64,000 nt of DNA from Pseudoxanthomonas sp. GM95 (GCF_900109775.1 NZ_FOAX01000001.1:1714159-1778158), one strand, 5' to 3'. Shown: positions 28,149 to 38,053, counted from the stretch's first letter. Made by a program: numbers and translations. The notes: a model not told the origin generated them from the sequence alone.

Positions 28149-30242
28149 TCAAGCCAAGGCACGAAGCTTCGGCTCGCGCAGCCACTGGCGAACTTTTGCC
28201 GCCGAGATGAAAGCCGTCATGTCGCCGGCATCGACCACGCCCGTGTCCTTACCGACACTCCCAGCTTTGAGCAGCGGCTGGGCGCCCGCATCGCTGGCGA
28301 TGGCCTTGAGGTGGGCCCACGCATTGCTGATAAAATCGATAGCCGCAGAGTCCTTAGCCAAGCTATTGCCCGCTTCCGGCGTCAGCACGATCGCTACCGC
28401 GTCGAAGATGAAAGAAGGCGTGCCGGCGAGTTGCCCGGCGGCCGTGATCTTCCTGCCATCGGATAGCGTAATGCCCAGCTTGGGCGCCACGATCTTGGTA
28501 AGCCCGCCTGCGGACTTGACCGCTTTCTGGATAGCGGCCACTGCTCCGGCGTCGGAGCCCTCGCTGACCAGGATGCCGACGCTTCTGCCCTGCAAGGTGT
28601 CCTTCATCTTCCCGATCAGCTGGATCGCCGGCGAGGGCTTCATGTCGATCGGTTCGAAGGCGGTGGCGGGCGCAGCCGGAAGTGCATCCATGCCAAGTCC
28701 ATCGGCCACGCGCTGGGCCAGGTCCGGATCGATGTGGCGCAGGTGCCCGGTGACCGCGTCGCGCACGTGGGCCGTCTCAACCTTGGAAAGCTCAAAGACC
28801 AGGGCCGAAGCGATGTGCGCCTGCTCCGGCTTGGACTGGCTGCGGTAGAACAGGCGCGCCTGGCTGTAGTGGTCGGCAAAGCTCTCCGCGCGCAACCTCC
28901 CCTTGAGGCCATCATCGGCGGTTGCATGGCTGCGGAACCCGGTCCTGGTTTCCCGCGGGGAGTCTTCCTGCAGCGAGGAAGGCTCATAGGCAACCCGCCC
29001 CTTGGGCACCTGGCTCTGCATGTGCCCGTCGCGCTGGTTGTTGTGGAACGGGCACTTGGGCGCGTTGATGGGGAGCTGGTGAAAGTTGGCTGACCCCAGT
29101 CGCGAAAGCTGCGTATCCAGGTAGGAAAACAACCTGCCCTGCAGCAGCGGGTCGTTGGAGAAGTCGATGCCCGGCGGAATATTGGCCGGGCAATAGGCGA
29201 CCTGTTCGGTCTCGGCAAAGAAGTTGTCGGGCCAGCGATCGAGCACCATGCGGCCAATGACCTGCAAGGGCACCAGCTCCTCGGGAATGAGCTTGGTCGG
29301 ATCCAGATGGTCGAATGGAAAGCCAGCGGCGTCTTCCTCAGTGAACAGCTGAACGCCCAGTTCCCATTCGGGGAAATCGCCATTGCTGATCGCCTCGAAC
29401 ATGTCACGGCGCTGGAAATCCGGGTCAGCCCCGGCCACCTTCACCGCCTCGTCCCAGATATGCGACTGCAGGCCCAGCTTGGGCCGCCAGTGGAACTTCA
29501 CGAAGGTGCTCTGACCTTGCTCATCGAGCAGCCGGAAACTGTGGATGCCGAACCCTTCGATCATGCGCAGCGAGCGCGGGATGGTCCGATCGCTCATCGC
29601 CCACATGATCATGTGCATGGACTCAGGAGTCAGCGAAATGAAGTCCCAAAAGGTGTCGTGGGCGCTGGCGGCTTGCGGAAAGCCGCGGTCCGGTTCCATC
29701 TTCACCGCGTGGATCAGGTCGGGGAACTTGATCGCGTCCTGGATGAAGAACACCGGGATGTTGTTGCCCACCAGGTCCCAGTTGCCTTCCTTGGTATAGA
29801 ACTTCACCGCAAACCCGCGCACGTCACGCGGCGTGTCAACCGAGCCGGCGCCGCCGGCCACGGTGGAGAATCGGGTGAACACAGGCGTCTTGTGGCCAAC
29901 CTCAGTCAGGATCTTGGCCGTGGTGTACCGGGACAGCGAATTGGTCAGCTCGAAATAGCCATGGGCACCTGTGCCGCGGGCATGCACGATGCGTTCGGGG
30001 ATGCGCTCGTGATCGAAATGCATGATCTTTTCGCGCAGCACGAAGTCTTCCAGCAGGGTCGGCCCCCTGGCACCCGCCCGCAACGAGTTCTGGTTGTCGC
30101 TGACCGCAATGCCCTGGTTGGTGGTCAGCGGCGGATGACTGCCGCCCGCAAGCTGGTGCAGTTCATCGCCCTGCCCCCTGAGCTCGGTCGAAGTTCCGGT
30201 AGAGGTCGGGGCTTGGTTTGAAGCGCGCTTGCTTGCGGCCAT
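28149..30242 (-). CDS. katE: Large-subunit catalase HPII
   Basis: A clade II haem catalase of 697 residues, the expected large-subunit length. The catalytic His is H87 in [12 protein letters not shown]; the haem-proximal Tyr is in [14 protein letters not shown] near residue 374. The C-terminal about 150 residues form the flavodoxin/DJ-1-like domain specific to large catalases ([15 protein letters not shown]). It degrades hydrogen peroxide in the cytoplasm. The ATG at 30242 (MAASKRAS) was chosen over one 11 codons upstream. DUF2383 follows in the same transcription direction. Confidence 0.95.
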   Translation of the reverse strand: MAASKRASNQAPTSTGTSTELRGQGDELHQLAGGSHPPLTTNQGIAVSDNQNSLRAGARGPTLLEDFVLREKIMHFDHERIPERIVHARGTGAHGYFELTNSLSRYTTAKILTEVGHKTPVFTRFSTVAGGAGSVDTPRDVRGFAVKFYTKEGNWDLVGNNIPVFFIQDAIKFPDLIHAVKMEPDRGFPQAASAHDTFWDFISLTPESMHMIMWAMSDRTIPRSLRMIEGFGIHSFRLLDEQGQSTFVKFHWRPKLGLQSHIWDEAVKVAGADPDFQRRDMFEAISNGDFPEWELGVQLFTEEDAAGFPFDHLDPTKLIPEELVPLQVIGRMVLDRWPDNFFAETEQVAYCPANIPPGIDFSNDPLLQGRLFSYLDTQLSRLGSANFHQLPINAPKCPFHNNQRDGHMQSQVPKGRVAYEPSSLQEDSPRETRTGFRSHATADDGLKGRLRAESFADHYSQARLFYRSQSKPEQAHIASALVFELSKVETAHVRDAVTGHLRHIDPDLAQRVADGLGMDALPAAPATAFEPIDMKPSPAIQLIGKMKDTLQGRSVGILVSEGSDAGAVAAIQKAVKSAGGLTKIVAPKLGITLSDGRKITAAGQLAGTPSFIFDAVAIVLTPEAGNSLAKDSAAIDFISNAWAHLKAIASDAGAQPLLKAGSVGKDTGVVDAGDMTAFISAAKVRQWLREPKLRALA

Positions 30243-30389
30243 GGAATGGGTCCAGTCAGCTGGCGGAGGAGACATCGATGCTCAGGCCCCAGCTGCTAAC
30301 CGGGTGTTCAAGTTCGTTCGATGCACCTTCACGCAAAGTGGAGATCTGGAGTTCTATCCATCATTCCTGGCGCCGTGGCCGCGATCGCC

Positions 30390-30593
30390 TCAGGCGTCGA
30401 ACCTGCTTTTGAGCTCGCCCAACAGGCGCCATCCTGCCTCGGTGAGTGCGTAGACACCTTCAGCATCCCGCCGCGCAAGCAGGAGCTTGCAGAGCCACTC
30501 GCACACCACAGGGTCCGGAGCCTTGCCCGAGGCACAAAGGCCAAGAACCTGATAAAGCAAGCCCACGGTCTGGAAGAGGTCGTCTGCGGACAT
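30390..30593 (-). CDS. Small conserved-looking protein, paralogue of 12058-12252
   Basis: A 67-residue protein starting MSADDLFQTVGLLYQVLG, with GGAAG upstream. Its C-terminal half (LLLARRDAEGVYALTEAGWR) resembles the small protein at 12058-12252. The TEAGWRLL segment looks like the turn of a winged-helix-like domain. It lies upstream of katE on the same strand, with about 150 bases between. Function unknown. Confidence 0.5.
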   Translation of the reverse strand: MSADDLFQTVGLLYQVLGLCASGKAPDPVVCEWLCKLLLARRDAEGVYALTEAGWRLLGELKSRFDA

Positions 30594-30801
30594 GTCGAAC
30601 TTCCAAGATTGAAGGAAGACGTGAGTCTTCCAACGCGCCAGTGCAGAAGTTTCGGCCAGGGCTGACTAATCGCTCCTGCGATTCGAGGCGACAGTCTCGC
30701 AGCGAGGATGATCTGTAATGCACGGATCACTGCTATGCAAAAGCTAGCCCATCGAACATCGTTAAGGAGGCCAACCCAACGGTTGCAGTCCCTATCGCAG
30801 C

Positions 30802-31089
30802 TCAGCGCAGCTTGGGGCGTGGCATCGGAACGATATAGGTCCAGTTCGCTTCAACACCGTGTCCAACGGGTGGATGCTTCTGCAACAGCTTGGCGGTCAG
30901 CGGAAGTCGCTTGAGGGCCTGCATCCCTGAGCGATCCCATTCGAGTACCAGCCAAGCCTGGCCGGGGGTTTCGATCGCTTTGCCGACGTAAAGCAAGGTG
31001 CATTGGCCCTGGCGGCTGACACAGATCGCAACCGTGAACACGCGGTCGCTTTGGATGATCGAGCTATCTACGTGCTCGGAGTCCTGCAT
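30802..31089 (-). CDS. Hypothetical protein
   Basis: A 95-residue predicted beta-rich protein beginning MQDSEHVDSSIIQSD and ending in a Pro/Arg-rich tail. Strand-like segments such as RVFTVAICVSRQG and AWLVLEWDR are evident. No family is recognised. It may have its own promoter in the gap before csbD. Codon use is consistent with a real gene. Confidence 0.5.
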   Translation of the reverse strand: MQDSEHVDSSIIQSDRVFTVAICVSRQGQCTLLYVGKAIETPGQAWLVLEWDRSGMQALKRLPLTAKLLQKHPPVGHGVEANWTYIVPMPRPKLR

Positions 31090-31276
31090 CCAGTTAGTCT
31101 ATTGCGAAAATGTAAGACAACTCCGAGCGGCCGGAGACACTGCGATTTCAACTCATCTTTGTGCAGGAGTTGTTGCAATCGCGTCTTGGAAACGCTCGCT
31201 TGCTTCACGGCGATTCAACTCGTCGAGGTCCAGCTTTTCTTAGCCCGCTTTGGGCGCAGATCAAGGCAACACGACG

Positions 31277-31453
31277 ATGGACAGAAATCGTACTGAAGGT
31301 GCCAAGAACCAGGTCAAAGGCACTGCCAAGGAAATCGCCGGCAAGGTGACCGGTAGCAAGACTCAGGAAGCCGAAGGCAAGATCCAGAAAGGCGTTGGCA
31401 AAGTACAGAGCGAAGTCGGCAAGGCGCGCGACAACGCCAAGCCGCATCATTGA
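31277..31453 (+). CDS. CsbD family stress protein
   Basis: A 58-residue, Lys/Glu/Gly-rich hydrophilic protein starting MDRNRTEGAKNQVKGTAKE, the CsbD signature. It is predicted to be largely unfolded or helical. In Bacillus, csbD belongs to the sigma-B general stress regulon; in proteobacteria it is induced by stress and stationary phase. The start at 31277 begins exactly at the family N-terminus. It is followed by a strong hairpin. Confidence 0.85.
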   Translation: MDRNRTEGAKNQVKGTAKEIAGKVTGSKTQEAEGKIQKGVGKVQSEVGKARDNAKPHH

Positions 31454-31465
31454 CGCACGACCGTC

Positions 31466-31487
31466 CGGCCTCGCCCACGCGAGGCCG
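31466..31487. terminator. Hairpin between convergent csbD-type and glycerate kinase genes
   Basis: CGGCCTCGC and GCGAGGCCG form a perfect 9-bp stem with a CCAC loop. It begins 12 bases after the CsbD gene stop and lies 30 bases from the stop of the convergent glycerate kinase. There is no T-run, so termination would be partial or the hairpin protects 3' ends. Confidence 0.45.
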
Positions 31488-31517
31488 CGGCGGAGCAGGC
31501 GAAGCGCGGGGATATCA

Positions 31518-32846
31518 CTATGCCCCGATGTAGATGGCCCTGAAATCGTTGACGTTGGTGTGGGTCGGCCCCGTCACGACGGCATCGCCCAAGCATCCGA
31601 AGAAGCCATGGCCGTCGTTGTCTTGCAGCGCCGCGGCCGCACGCACGCCCAGCGCAAGTGCACGGGTCAGGCTGTCAGGTGCAAGGGTGGCGCCCGCGAT
31701 CTCCTCGCGGCCATCGATACCATCGGTATCACATGCGATGGCATGAACCCCGTCCATTCCTCCCAGTGCGATCCCTAGCGACAGCAGGAACTCGACGTTG
31801 CGACCGCCACGGCCGTTGCCGCGCACGGTCACTGTAGTCTCACCCCCAGAGAGCAGGACGCAGGGTGGCTTGAACGGCTGGCCGTGAAGGCGCACCTGAC
31901 GCGCGATCGCCGCCATCACCTTGCCCACTTCCCTTGCCTCGCCTTCGACGGCATCGCCAAGGATGTAGGCATTGAGGCCATGACCGGTCGCGTAGGCTGC
32001 GGCCGCCTCAAGGGACTGCTGGGGCGTGGCCACCAGATGGTTCTGGATCTGTGGAAGGGACGCCGAACCTGGCTTAATGGTCTCGGTGCGACCCTGCGCA
32101 AGCGCCGCAGATACGGCTGGCGGCACTTGGATGCCATACCGAACCAGCAGGTCCATTGCCTGGGCGCTGGTGCTGGCATCGGGGACCGTTGGCCCTGATG
32201 CGATGTCGCTCAAATGATCGGCCGGCACGTCGGAGATCACCAGATTGCAGATTGGCGCCGGATGACAGGCTGCGGCCAGGTGGCCACCCTTGACGGCCGA
32301 CAGATGCCGACGCACGCAGTTTATCTCGCTGATGGTGGCGCCGGCTTCCAGCAGCTGCTGGCTGATGACCTGCTTGTCCTGCAGGCTGATGCCTGGCGCG
32401 GGCAGAGGTAGCAAGGCCGAGCCACCACCGGAGATCAGGCAGATCACCAGGTCATCGGCGGTCAGCCCCTGCACGCAGGCCATGATGCGTTGGGCGGCCC
32501 GCAGCCCATTCTGGTCCGGCACCGGATGGGCGGCCTCCAGGATCTCGATCGATCGACACGGCACGCCGTGGCCGTAGCGCGTCACGACCACACCTTCCAG
32601 CGGCGTTGGCCAATGCGCTTCCAGCACCTGCGCCATGGCGGCCGAAGCCTTGCCAGCGCCGATGACCACGGTACGTCCCTTGGGCGGCGCAGGCAGAGCA
32701 TCGCGAAGGCGCAGCGCCGGCTGTGCCGCATCGACCGCCGCATGGAACATGCCCAGCAGCAGCTGTCGCGGATCAGCAGGGGACGGCCCTGCGCTGCTTC
32801 CAACGGCAGGCAGCGCGCCATCAAAGCGTTCCAAGACGCTGCTCAT
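31518..32846 (-). CDS. MOFRL-family glycerate 2-kinase
   Basis: A 442-residue protein of the GckA/TtuD type. The N-terminal motif VVIGAGKASAAMAQ and the LISGGGSALLPLP loop are diagnostic; the C-terminal MOFRL domain includes LLSGGETTVTVRG and GTDG-like ACDTDGIDG. It phosphorylates D-glycerate to 2-phosphoglycerate. Older annotations call it hydroxypyruvate reductase. It ends an operon whose other genes handle CoA-linked acid catabolism, suggesting that glycerate is a product of that pathway or of a sugar-acid taken up by the neighbouring transporter. The start overlaps the upstream gene by four bases. Confidence 0.87.
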   Translation of the reverse strand: MSSVLERFDGALPAVGSSAGPSPADPRQLLLGMFHAAVDAAQPALRLRDALPAPPKGRTVVIGAGKASAAMAQVLEAHWPTPLEGVVVTRYGHGVPCRSIEILEAAHPVPDQNGLRAAQRIMACVQGLTADDLVICLISGGGSALLPLPAPGISLQDKQVISQQLLEAGATISEINCVRRHLSAVKGGHLAAACHPAPICNLVISDVPADHLSDIASGPTVPDASTSAQAMDLLVRYGIQVPPAVSAALAQGRTETIKPGSASLPQIQNHLVATPQQSLEAAAAYATGHGLNAYILGDAVEGEAREVGKVMAAIARQVRLHGQPFKPPCVLLSGGETTVTVRGNGRGGRNVEFLLSLGIALGGMDGVHAIACDTDGIDGREEIAGATLAPDSLTRALALGVRAAAALQDNDGHGFFGCLGDAVVTGPTHTNVNDFRAIYIGA

Positions 32847-33406
32847 CCCGCATCCTCCACTACTCGCAGGCCCTGGGCGAACAGCGCGGCCTTGTCGCGA
32901 TACTGCTTCCAGGATGTCGCCAGTCCCTCGAGCGTTGCATCGTCGAGCTGGCGGACGACCTTGGCCGGGCTGCCGACGATCAGGCTTCGCGGTGGAAAGA
33001 CCTTGCCCTCGGTCACCAGCGCATTGGCCGCCACCAGCGACTGCTCACCGATCACCGCCCCATTCATGACCGTGGCGCCCATGCCGATCAGGCTGCCCTG
33101 CCCGATCGTGCAGCCGTGCAAGGTTGCGCGATGGCCGACGGTCACTTGGTCGCCAACGATCAGCGGATAGCCGGGATCCGAGTGCAGGATCGCGCCGTCC
33201 TGGATGTTGGTCCCCTGGCCGATGCTGATCGGGGTGTTGTCGCCACGCGCCACTGCGCCGAACCAGATGCTGGCACCGGCCTCCAGGCTGACCTGGCCGA
33301 TGACGTGCGCACCCGGCGCAACCCAGCAGCTTGGCGCCAGCACCGGGCGCTGGCCTTCAATCTCATAACAAGGCATATGGCTCCTCTTACATTGCCGCAA
33401 CCGCAC
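32843..33406 (-). CDS. Gamma-carbonic-anhydrase-like hexapeptide protein (PaaY/CaiE type)
   Basis: A 187-residue left-handed beta-helix protein with hexapeptide repeats. Candidate metal-binding His occur in DGAILHSDPG and VGHRATLHGC. Proteins of this family include CaiE and PaaY, which accompany CoA-dependent pathways. PaaY is a thioesterase that removes dead-end CoA esters. Its position between a CoA transferase/enoyl-CoA hydratase pair and a kinase favours such a housekeeping role over CO2 hydration, though this is inference. Confidence 0.82.
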   Translation of the reverse strand: MRLRQCKRSHMPCYEIEGQRPVLAPSCWVAPGAHVIGQVSLEAGASIWFGAVARGDNTPISIGQGTNIQDGAILHSDPGYPLIVGDQVTVGHRATLHGCTIGQGSLIGMGATVMNGAVIGEQSLVAANALVTEGKVFPPRSLIVGSPAKVVRQLDDATLEGLATSWKQYRDKAALFAQGLRVVEDAG

Positions 33407-33409
33407 CTT

Positions 33410-34744
33410 TCAGCTGGCCTGGCGCGGCTGCTTGTCGGCGAAGAACGCGCTCGTGGTGGCCGGCGAACTCTTCTCCCCCGTAGGTAAGGTCGAAAGCTTC
33501 TCCTGGAACGGCACATCCGGCTTCATCAGGAAACACAGCACCGTGCCCACCACCATCACACCGACCGAGACCATGAAGGTGATGTTCCAGTTGCCCAGGC
33601 GGTCCGCAATGAAGCCGGCCACGACTGGACTGATCAATGCTGCGGTCACGCCAGTGCCGCTCATGATCCCGCTGGCCGTGCCGGCCCGTTCGTTGGCAAC
33701 GTCCATCGGCACTGCCCACATCGGGCCCACCGTCATCTCATTGAAGAACATTGCCGCCCCCAGGAAGATCAGGGCGTGGAAGGGATCATTGACCAGCAGC
33801 ACCGGCAGCAGCGACAGGGCGGTCAGGGCCATGCAGCCGGCCACCAGGTAGCTGCGGGCGATCTTGAGATTGCGCGTCCTGGTCAGCAGGCGGTCGCTCA
33901 CCATGCCTCCGACCAGGTCGCCCACCACGCCGGCGATGAAGACGCCGGAGGTGAAGATCACCGCCTTCTTGATGTCCAGGTTGAAGCTGTGCATGAAGTA
34001 CAGCGGCATCCAGCTGAGCATCAGCCACAGCGTCCAGTTGTAGCAAAAGTAGACCGCAGACACCGGCGCCATGCGACGGTAGAGCCGCGCCCAGGTCCCC
34101 GGCGGGTCGACCCGGCGCACCTTGGGCTTGGGCAGCGACTCAAGCTCCTGGGCCGTGATCCGAGGATGGTCAGCTGGAAGCTCGGTGTAGCAGAAGTACC
34201 AGGCTACCAACCACACCGCGCTGACCACGCCCATCACGTAGAACGAGGTGCGCCAGTCGAAGGCGGTCATGATCGCCAGCACGATCATCGGCGCCACCGC
34301 GTTGCCAAACCGCGCCGCCGAATGCGTGATGCCCTGGGCCATGCCGCGTTTCTCGCGCGGGATCCAGGCGCCCATGGCGCTGGTGGCCGCGGGAAAGGTT
34401 GCGCCCTCGCCCAGGCCCAGCAGCAGGCGTGCAGCGATCAAGGAGACCAGCCCACCAGCCATGCCGGTCAGGACCGTGGCCAGCGCCCAGATCGAGGCGC
34501 ACACCAGCAGGGTGCGGCGCGCACCGAAGCGATCGCCGATCCATCCCCCGATGAACTGGAAGATCACGTACGGATAGCCAAAGGCGGAGAACACCACGCC
34601 CAGCTGGGTGTTGGACAGCCCTAGCTCGGTTTTGAACTGACCGGCGGCCGTGCTCACATTGACCCGGTCAATGTAGGTGATGAAGTACATCAGGCAGAGC
34701 ATCACCAGTACCGTGGTACTGGCCTTCATGGACAAGCGTTTCAT
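33410..34744 (-). CDS. MFS transporter, anion:cation symporter type
   Basis: A 444-residue, 12-helix major facilitator. The N-terminal YFITYIDRVNVS and the loop motif GDRFGARRTLL fit the ACS family, which imports sugar acids and other organic anions with protons. The start at 34744 (MKRLSM) has a strong GGGAGG ribosome binding site; the 18 upstream codons are probably untranslated. It is three bases upstream of the carbonic-anhydrase-like gene. The substrate is presumably the acid degraded by the surrounding enzymes. Confidence 0.87.
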   Translation of the reverse strand: MKRLSMKASTTVLVMLCLMYFITYIDRVNVSTAAGQFKTELGLSNTQLGVVFSAFGYPYVIFQFIGGWIGDRFGARRTLLVCASIWALATVLTGMAGGLVSLIAARLLLGLGEGATFPAATSAMGAWIPREKRGMAQGITHSAARFGNAVAPMIVLAIMTAFDWRTSFYVMGVVSAVWLVAWYFCYTELPADHPRITAQELESLPKPKVRRVDPPGTWARLYRRMAPVSAVYFCYNWTLWLMLSWMPLYFMHSFNLDIKKAVIFTSGVFIAGVVGDLVGGMVSDRLLTRTRNLKIARSYLVAGCMALTALSLLPVLLVNDPFHALIFLGAAMFFNEMTVGPMWAVPMDVANERAGTASGIMSGTGVTAALISPVVAGFIADRLGNWNITFMVSVGVMVVGTVLCFLMKPDVPFQEKLSTLPTGEKSSPATTSAFFADKQPRQAS

Positions 34745-34813
34745 GAACCCTCCCAGGTCATTGTCTCTTGCCTCAGACCGACCGGTCGTGAGGAACACGC
34801 CAGCCCTGAAGGG

Positions 34814-35596
34814 CTAGCGCTTGTTGTTTGTTTTCGAGCCGAAGGCTGCCACCGCATCATGAAAGGCAGCGCTGCCATAGACCGCAGCCACCAGGTCGTC
34901 GTCACTGAAGCTGTGTTCCATCACCACGCGGCGGATGGACTCCTTCACCGCATGCTGGGTGACCTGCGACAAGGGGGGCAGCCGCTGCGCAAGTGCCAGT
35001 GCGCTGGCTTCCAGTTCATCGGCTTGCGCGATCTGATGGACGTAGCCACAGGCAAGCGCCTCGGGTGCATCGACGAAGTCGGCCAGCATCAGCATCTTCT
35101 TGACCCGCGGCACGCCGAAGCCTGCGATCAGTCGTGCCAGGTTACGAGCGCTCAAGGTGTTTGAAAGCGTCTTGGCAATCGGCGCTCCGAACTTGGAGCC
35201 TGCACTACAGACCCGGAAGTCGCAGGCCGTGGCCAGCGCCAATCCACCGCCGGCAGCCCAGCCGTCGATCACCGCAATCGTGGGAACGGTAATGCGCTCG
35301 ACCGCACCGATCACCTTTTCGATCATTGCCTCGTAGGCCACGCCCTGCGCACCGCTGGTGAACTCCCGGAAATGATCGATGTCGGTGCCGGCGACGAAGG
35401 ATTTTCCACCCGCGCCCCGGATCATGATGCACCGCACCGATGCATCTTCCTGCAGCTTGGCCATGATGCCCAGCATCAACTCATACATCTGGAGGGTCAT
35501 CGCATTGCGCCGTTCCGGGCGATCAATCACCACCTCGACGATCCCTGGCGAGATGACGCGTTCGAGCACCTGCGCGCTGGCGGCGGTGTCGTTCAT
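34814..35596 (-). CDS. Enoyl-CoA hydratase/isomerase family protein
   Basis: A 260-residue crotonase-fold protein. The oxyanion-hole segment FVAGTDIDHF and the second motif IDGWAAGGGLALATACDFRV are present. The usual first catalytic Glu position within the AGGG region and its partner should be checked, so hydration is assumed rather than proven. The ATG at 35596 overlaps the CoA transferase stop (ATGA). It resembles CaiD-like hydratases in context. It lies 69 bases before the transporter gene. Confidence 0.85.
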   Translation of the reverse strand: MNDTAASAQVLERVISPGIVEVVIDRPERRNAMTLQMYELMLGIMAKLQEDASVRCIMIRGAGGKSFVAGTDIDHFREFTSGAQGVAYEAMIEKVIGAVERITVPTIAVIDGWAAGGGLALATACDFRVCSAGSKFGAPIAKTLSNTLSARNLARLIAGFGVPRVKKMLMLADFVDAPEALACGYVHQIAQADELEASALALAQRLPPLSQVTQHAVKESIRRVVMEHSFSDDDLVAAVYGSAAFHDAVAAFGSKTNNKR

Positions 35597-36774
35597 GACT
35601 GCACCGCGCCCAGCTCTTCCATCAGCTCCTCGTTGTGTTCGCCCAGCAGCGGCGGATGCCGGTAGACCCGCTGCGGCGTGCCGCGCATTTTCACCGGGAA
35701 GCCGATGTTCTTGACCTTGCCCTCGTTGGGATGGTCGATCTCCATGCACATCCCGCGATGCTGGGCGTGGTCGCTGCCGAAGGCTTCCGGATAGGTCAGG
35801 ATCGGGCCCGCCGGGATGCCGGCATCGAGCATGGTGGTAATCCAGTGCTCTGCTTGCTGTCGGCCGAAGGAGTCTTCAAGCGCAGCAATGAGGGCTTCCT
35901 TGTGTTTCAGGCGCAAGGCGACCGTGGCGTAGTCGGGATGCGCCAGAAGATCGGGGCGTTCCAGCAGCTCGCACAGTTTGGTCCATAGCTTCTGGTTGGT
36001 CGCGCCCATGACGAAGTAACCGTCGCTCGCCTTGACCGCCTGGTAAGGCGCGCTCATCTTGTTGGCCGTGCCCAGCGGCGTCGGCGGCGTGCCGATGCCC
36101 CAGTACTCGGACATGTCCCAGATCGAGAAGGCCATGGCCGAGTCGAACAGCGACGCATCGATGTGCTGGCCCTGGCCGGACTTCTGTGCACCGATGTAGG
36201 CAGACAGCAGGCCGTATACCGCGAACAGCGCGCAGCCGATGTCTGCCACCGGCACACCAGCCTTCACCGGTGGACCATCCTTGTAGCCGGTCACGCTCAT
36301 CACCCCGGACATGGCCTGAGCCATCAGGTCGAAGCCTGGGCGCGAAGACCAAGGCCCGCTCTGGCCGAACCCGGAGATGCTGGCGTAGGCGATCTTGGGG
36401 TTGAGCCTGGAGATGGTGTCGTAGTCGATGCCCAAGCGCTTGACCACGCCGGGGCGGTAGTTCTCCACGATCATGTCGGCGGTCTTGGCCAGCTCGTAGA
36501 AGAACTCCTTGCCCTCTTCAGTCTTGAGGTCCAGCGCCACCGAGCGCTTGTTCCGGTTCATATTGAGGAAGCCCATGCTGTCGGGCCCCTTCATCTTGAA
36601 GCCCATGGCGCCACGGGTCTGGTCGCCCTCCAGGGGCTCGACCTTGATGACGTCGGCGCCCATGTCGGCCAGCATCATGCAGGCGAAGGGACCGGCCATG
36701 ACCTGGCTGACGTCCAGGACGCGGACGCCCGCCAGTGGCAGCGTGGCAGTTGCGGTTTCGTTCGAGTGCGCCAT
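35593..36774 (-). CDS. CaiB/BaiF family (class III) CoA transferase
   Basis: A 393-residue family III CoA transferase. It begins LAGVRVLDVSQVMAGPFACM, and the catalytic Asp lies in the DASLFDSAMAF segment, both family hallmarks. It moves CoA between carboxylic acids, thereby activating the substrate acid. GGAGG lies just before the ATG. First gene of the operon CoA transferase, hydratase, transporter, hexapeptide protein, glycerate kinase. The substrate cannot be read from the sequence. Confidence 0.88.
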   Translation of the reverse strand: MAHSNETATATLPLAGVRVLDVSQVMAGPFACMMLADMGADVIKVEPLEGDQTRGAMGFKMKGPDSMGFLNMNRNKRSVALDLKTEEGKEFFYELAKTADMIVENYRPGVVKRLGIDYDTISRLNPKIAYASISGFGQSGPWSSRPGFDLMAQAMSGVMSVTGYKDGPPVKAGVPVADIGCALFAVYGLLSAYIGAQKSGQGQHIDASLFDSAMAFSIWDMSEYWGIGTPPTPLGTANKMSAPYQAVKASDGYFVMGATNQKLWTKLCELLERPDLLAHPDYATVALRLKHKEALIAALEDSFGRQQAEHWITTMLDAGIPAGPILTYPEAFGSDHAQHRGMCMEIDHPNEGKVKNIGFPVKMRGTPQRVYRHPPLLGEHNEELMEELGAVQS

Positions 36775-37132
36775 GGTTCCTCCGGTTCGATGCGCGAGTG
36801 CTTGCGTTGCACTCTCACCAAGGCGCCTGCCACCGGCAATGATGTGGCGGACATGGCAGGTTTCGCAGAATTCGAAAGCACTAAGAGTGAGCCGCCAAAC
36901 ACGCGACAGCTATGCGGACACGTGGCACCACTTCGCCAGCAATCGGTTCCGCTCAAAACGCGCTGAAAGATAGATGCGGCAAGGCGTGGGCATCTGCGCC
37001 CGGCCATTTCGAAAAGCAGCGAAAGGCCTGCCCGCCGCCGCTGACTTGCGAGCCGCAAAAGCGCCTTAGACCATGGTCGCAATCCACGCCAAGGCGTCGC
37101 TCGGCCGCCTCCCCCGACGACACTAAGGTGCC
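36775..37132. other. Promoter region of the CoA-transferase operon
   Basis: A 358-base gap between the LysR gene stop and the CoA transferase start, both on the minus strand. No coding frame here looks real. LysR regulators usually bind upstream of their target, so the operator is expected here; I could not fix a clear T-N11-A site. Confidence 0.45.
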
Positions 37133-38053
37133 TCAGGACCTGGACGTGGACCCGCGCCTGAGCTCGCTCACGATATTGGCCAGAGTCTGCCCTTGTGCAT
37201 GCCCCTCGACGTAGGACAGCACGTACTGGCGATGCTGCCAGTTCCCGTCTAGCTCAGCCTGGCCGATGGTGGCGCCAGGGTCGAAGAAGCGATGGACCTC
37301 AGGTGGCATCAGCCCGATCCCAAGTCCATGCCGCACCATGTTGAACATGGTGTCGAAACCGGAGACCAGGAAGTTGTTGGTGAACGCCCTGCCCTGGTTT
37401 CGGAAGGCCCGCTCGATGGCGGCCAGGGTGGCCGAGCCCTTGCCCAGGGAGATCACCGGCTTGTCGAACAAGGCTTCCAGCGGAACCGGATCTGCATCAA
37501 AGCTGAAATGGGACGGGTTGTAGACCAGCACCAGCCGATCCTCCCGATATGGATATTGCCTCAAGTCCAGGAAACCACTGCGCGATTCGTAGATGCCGAT
37601 GTCGATCACCCGGTCGCGCAGCGACTGCTGGATGATGCGGCTGTTTTCTTCGACGATCTTGAGGCTGATGCCGGGATAGAGCTGCTGGATGCGGGCGATG
37701 TCGCCGCAGAGGAACTCGATGATCACCGCCTTGGGCGCGCCGATGATGATGCGACCGTCCAGGCCGCTGACCATCGCCTGGGCATCGCCGGCCAGGCGAT
37801 CGACCAGCATATCGACCTGCTGCAAGTGCACGATCAGCTTGTCGCCAGCCTCGGTCACCTCCATGCCATGCGGCAGGCGCCGGAACAGCTTGACGCCCAG
37901 CTGCTCCTCCAGCTCGGAGATCCGCCTGGAGGCCGCCGCAACGGCCAGATCGAGGCGATTGGCGGCGCGCGAGATGCTGCCCTCCTCGACCGTTGCCAGT
38001 ATCAAGGCGATGGTTACCGTGTCCAATCTCAAATCAACCACCCTTCCATCCAT
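37133..38053 (-). CDS. LysR family transcriptional regulator
   Basis: A 306-residue LysR protein with an N-terminal winged helix (ATVEEGSISRAANRLDLAVA, then SRRISELEEQLGVKLF) and a two-lobe substrate-binding domain. It lies directly upstream of the CoA-transferase operon on the same strand and is the obvious candidate regulator, probably responding to the imported acid or its CoA ester. Confidence 0.87.
   Translation of the reverse strand: MDGRVVDLRLDTVTIALILATVEEGSISRAANRLDLAVAAASRRISELEEQLGVKLFRRLPHGMEVTEAGDKLIVHLQQVDMLVDRLAGDAQAMVSGLDGRIIIGAPKAVIIEFLCGDIARIQQLYPGISLKIVEENSRIIQQSLRDRVIDIGIYESRSGFLDLRQYPYREDRLVLVYNPSHFSFDADPVPLEALFDKPVISLGKGSATLAAIERAFRNQGRAFTNNFLVSGFDTMFNMVRHGLGIGLMPPEVHRFFDPGATIGQAELDGNWQHRQYVLSYVEGHAQGQTLANIVSELRRGSTSRS

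Noticed and set aside
29307..30221. Open plus frame of 304 codons opposite katE
   Set aside because: It is the shadow of the catalase reading frame with His/Arg-rich composition and no family motif.
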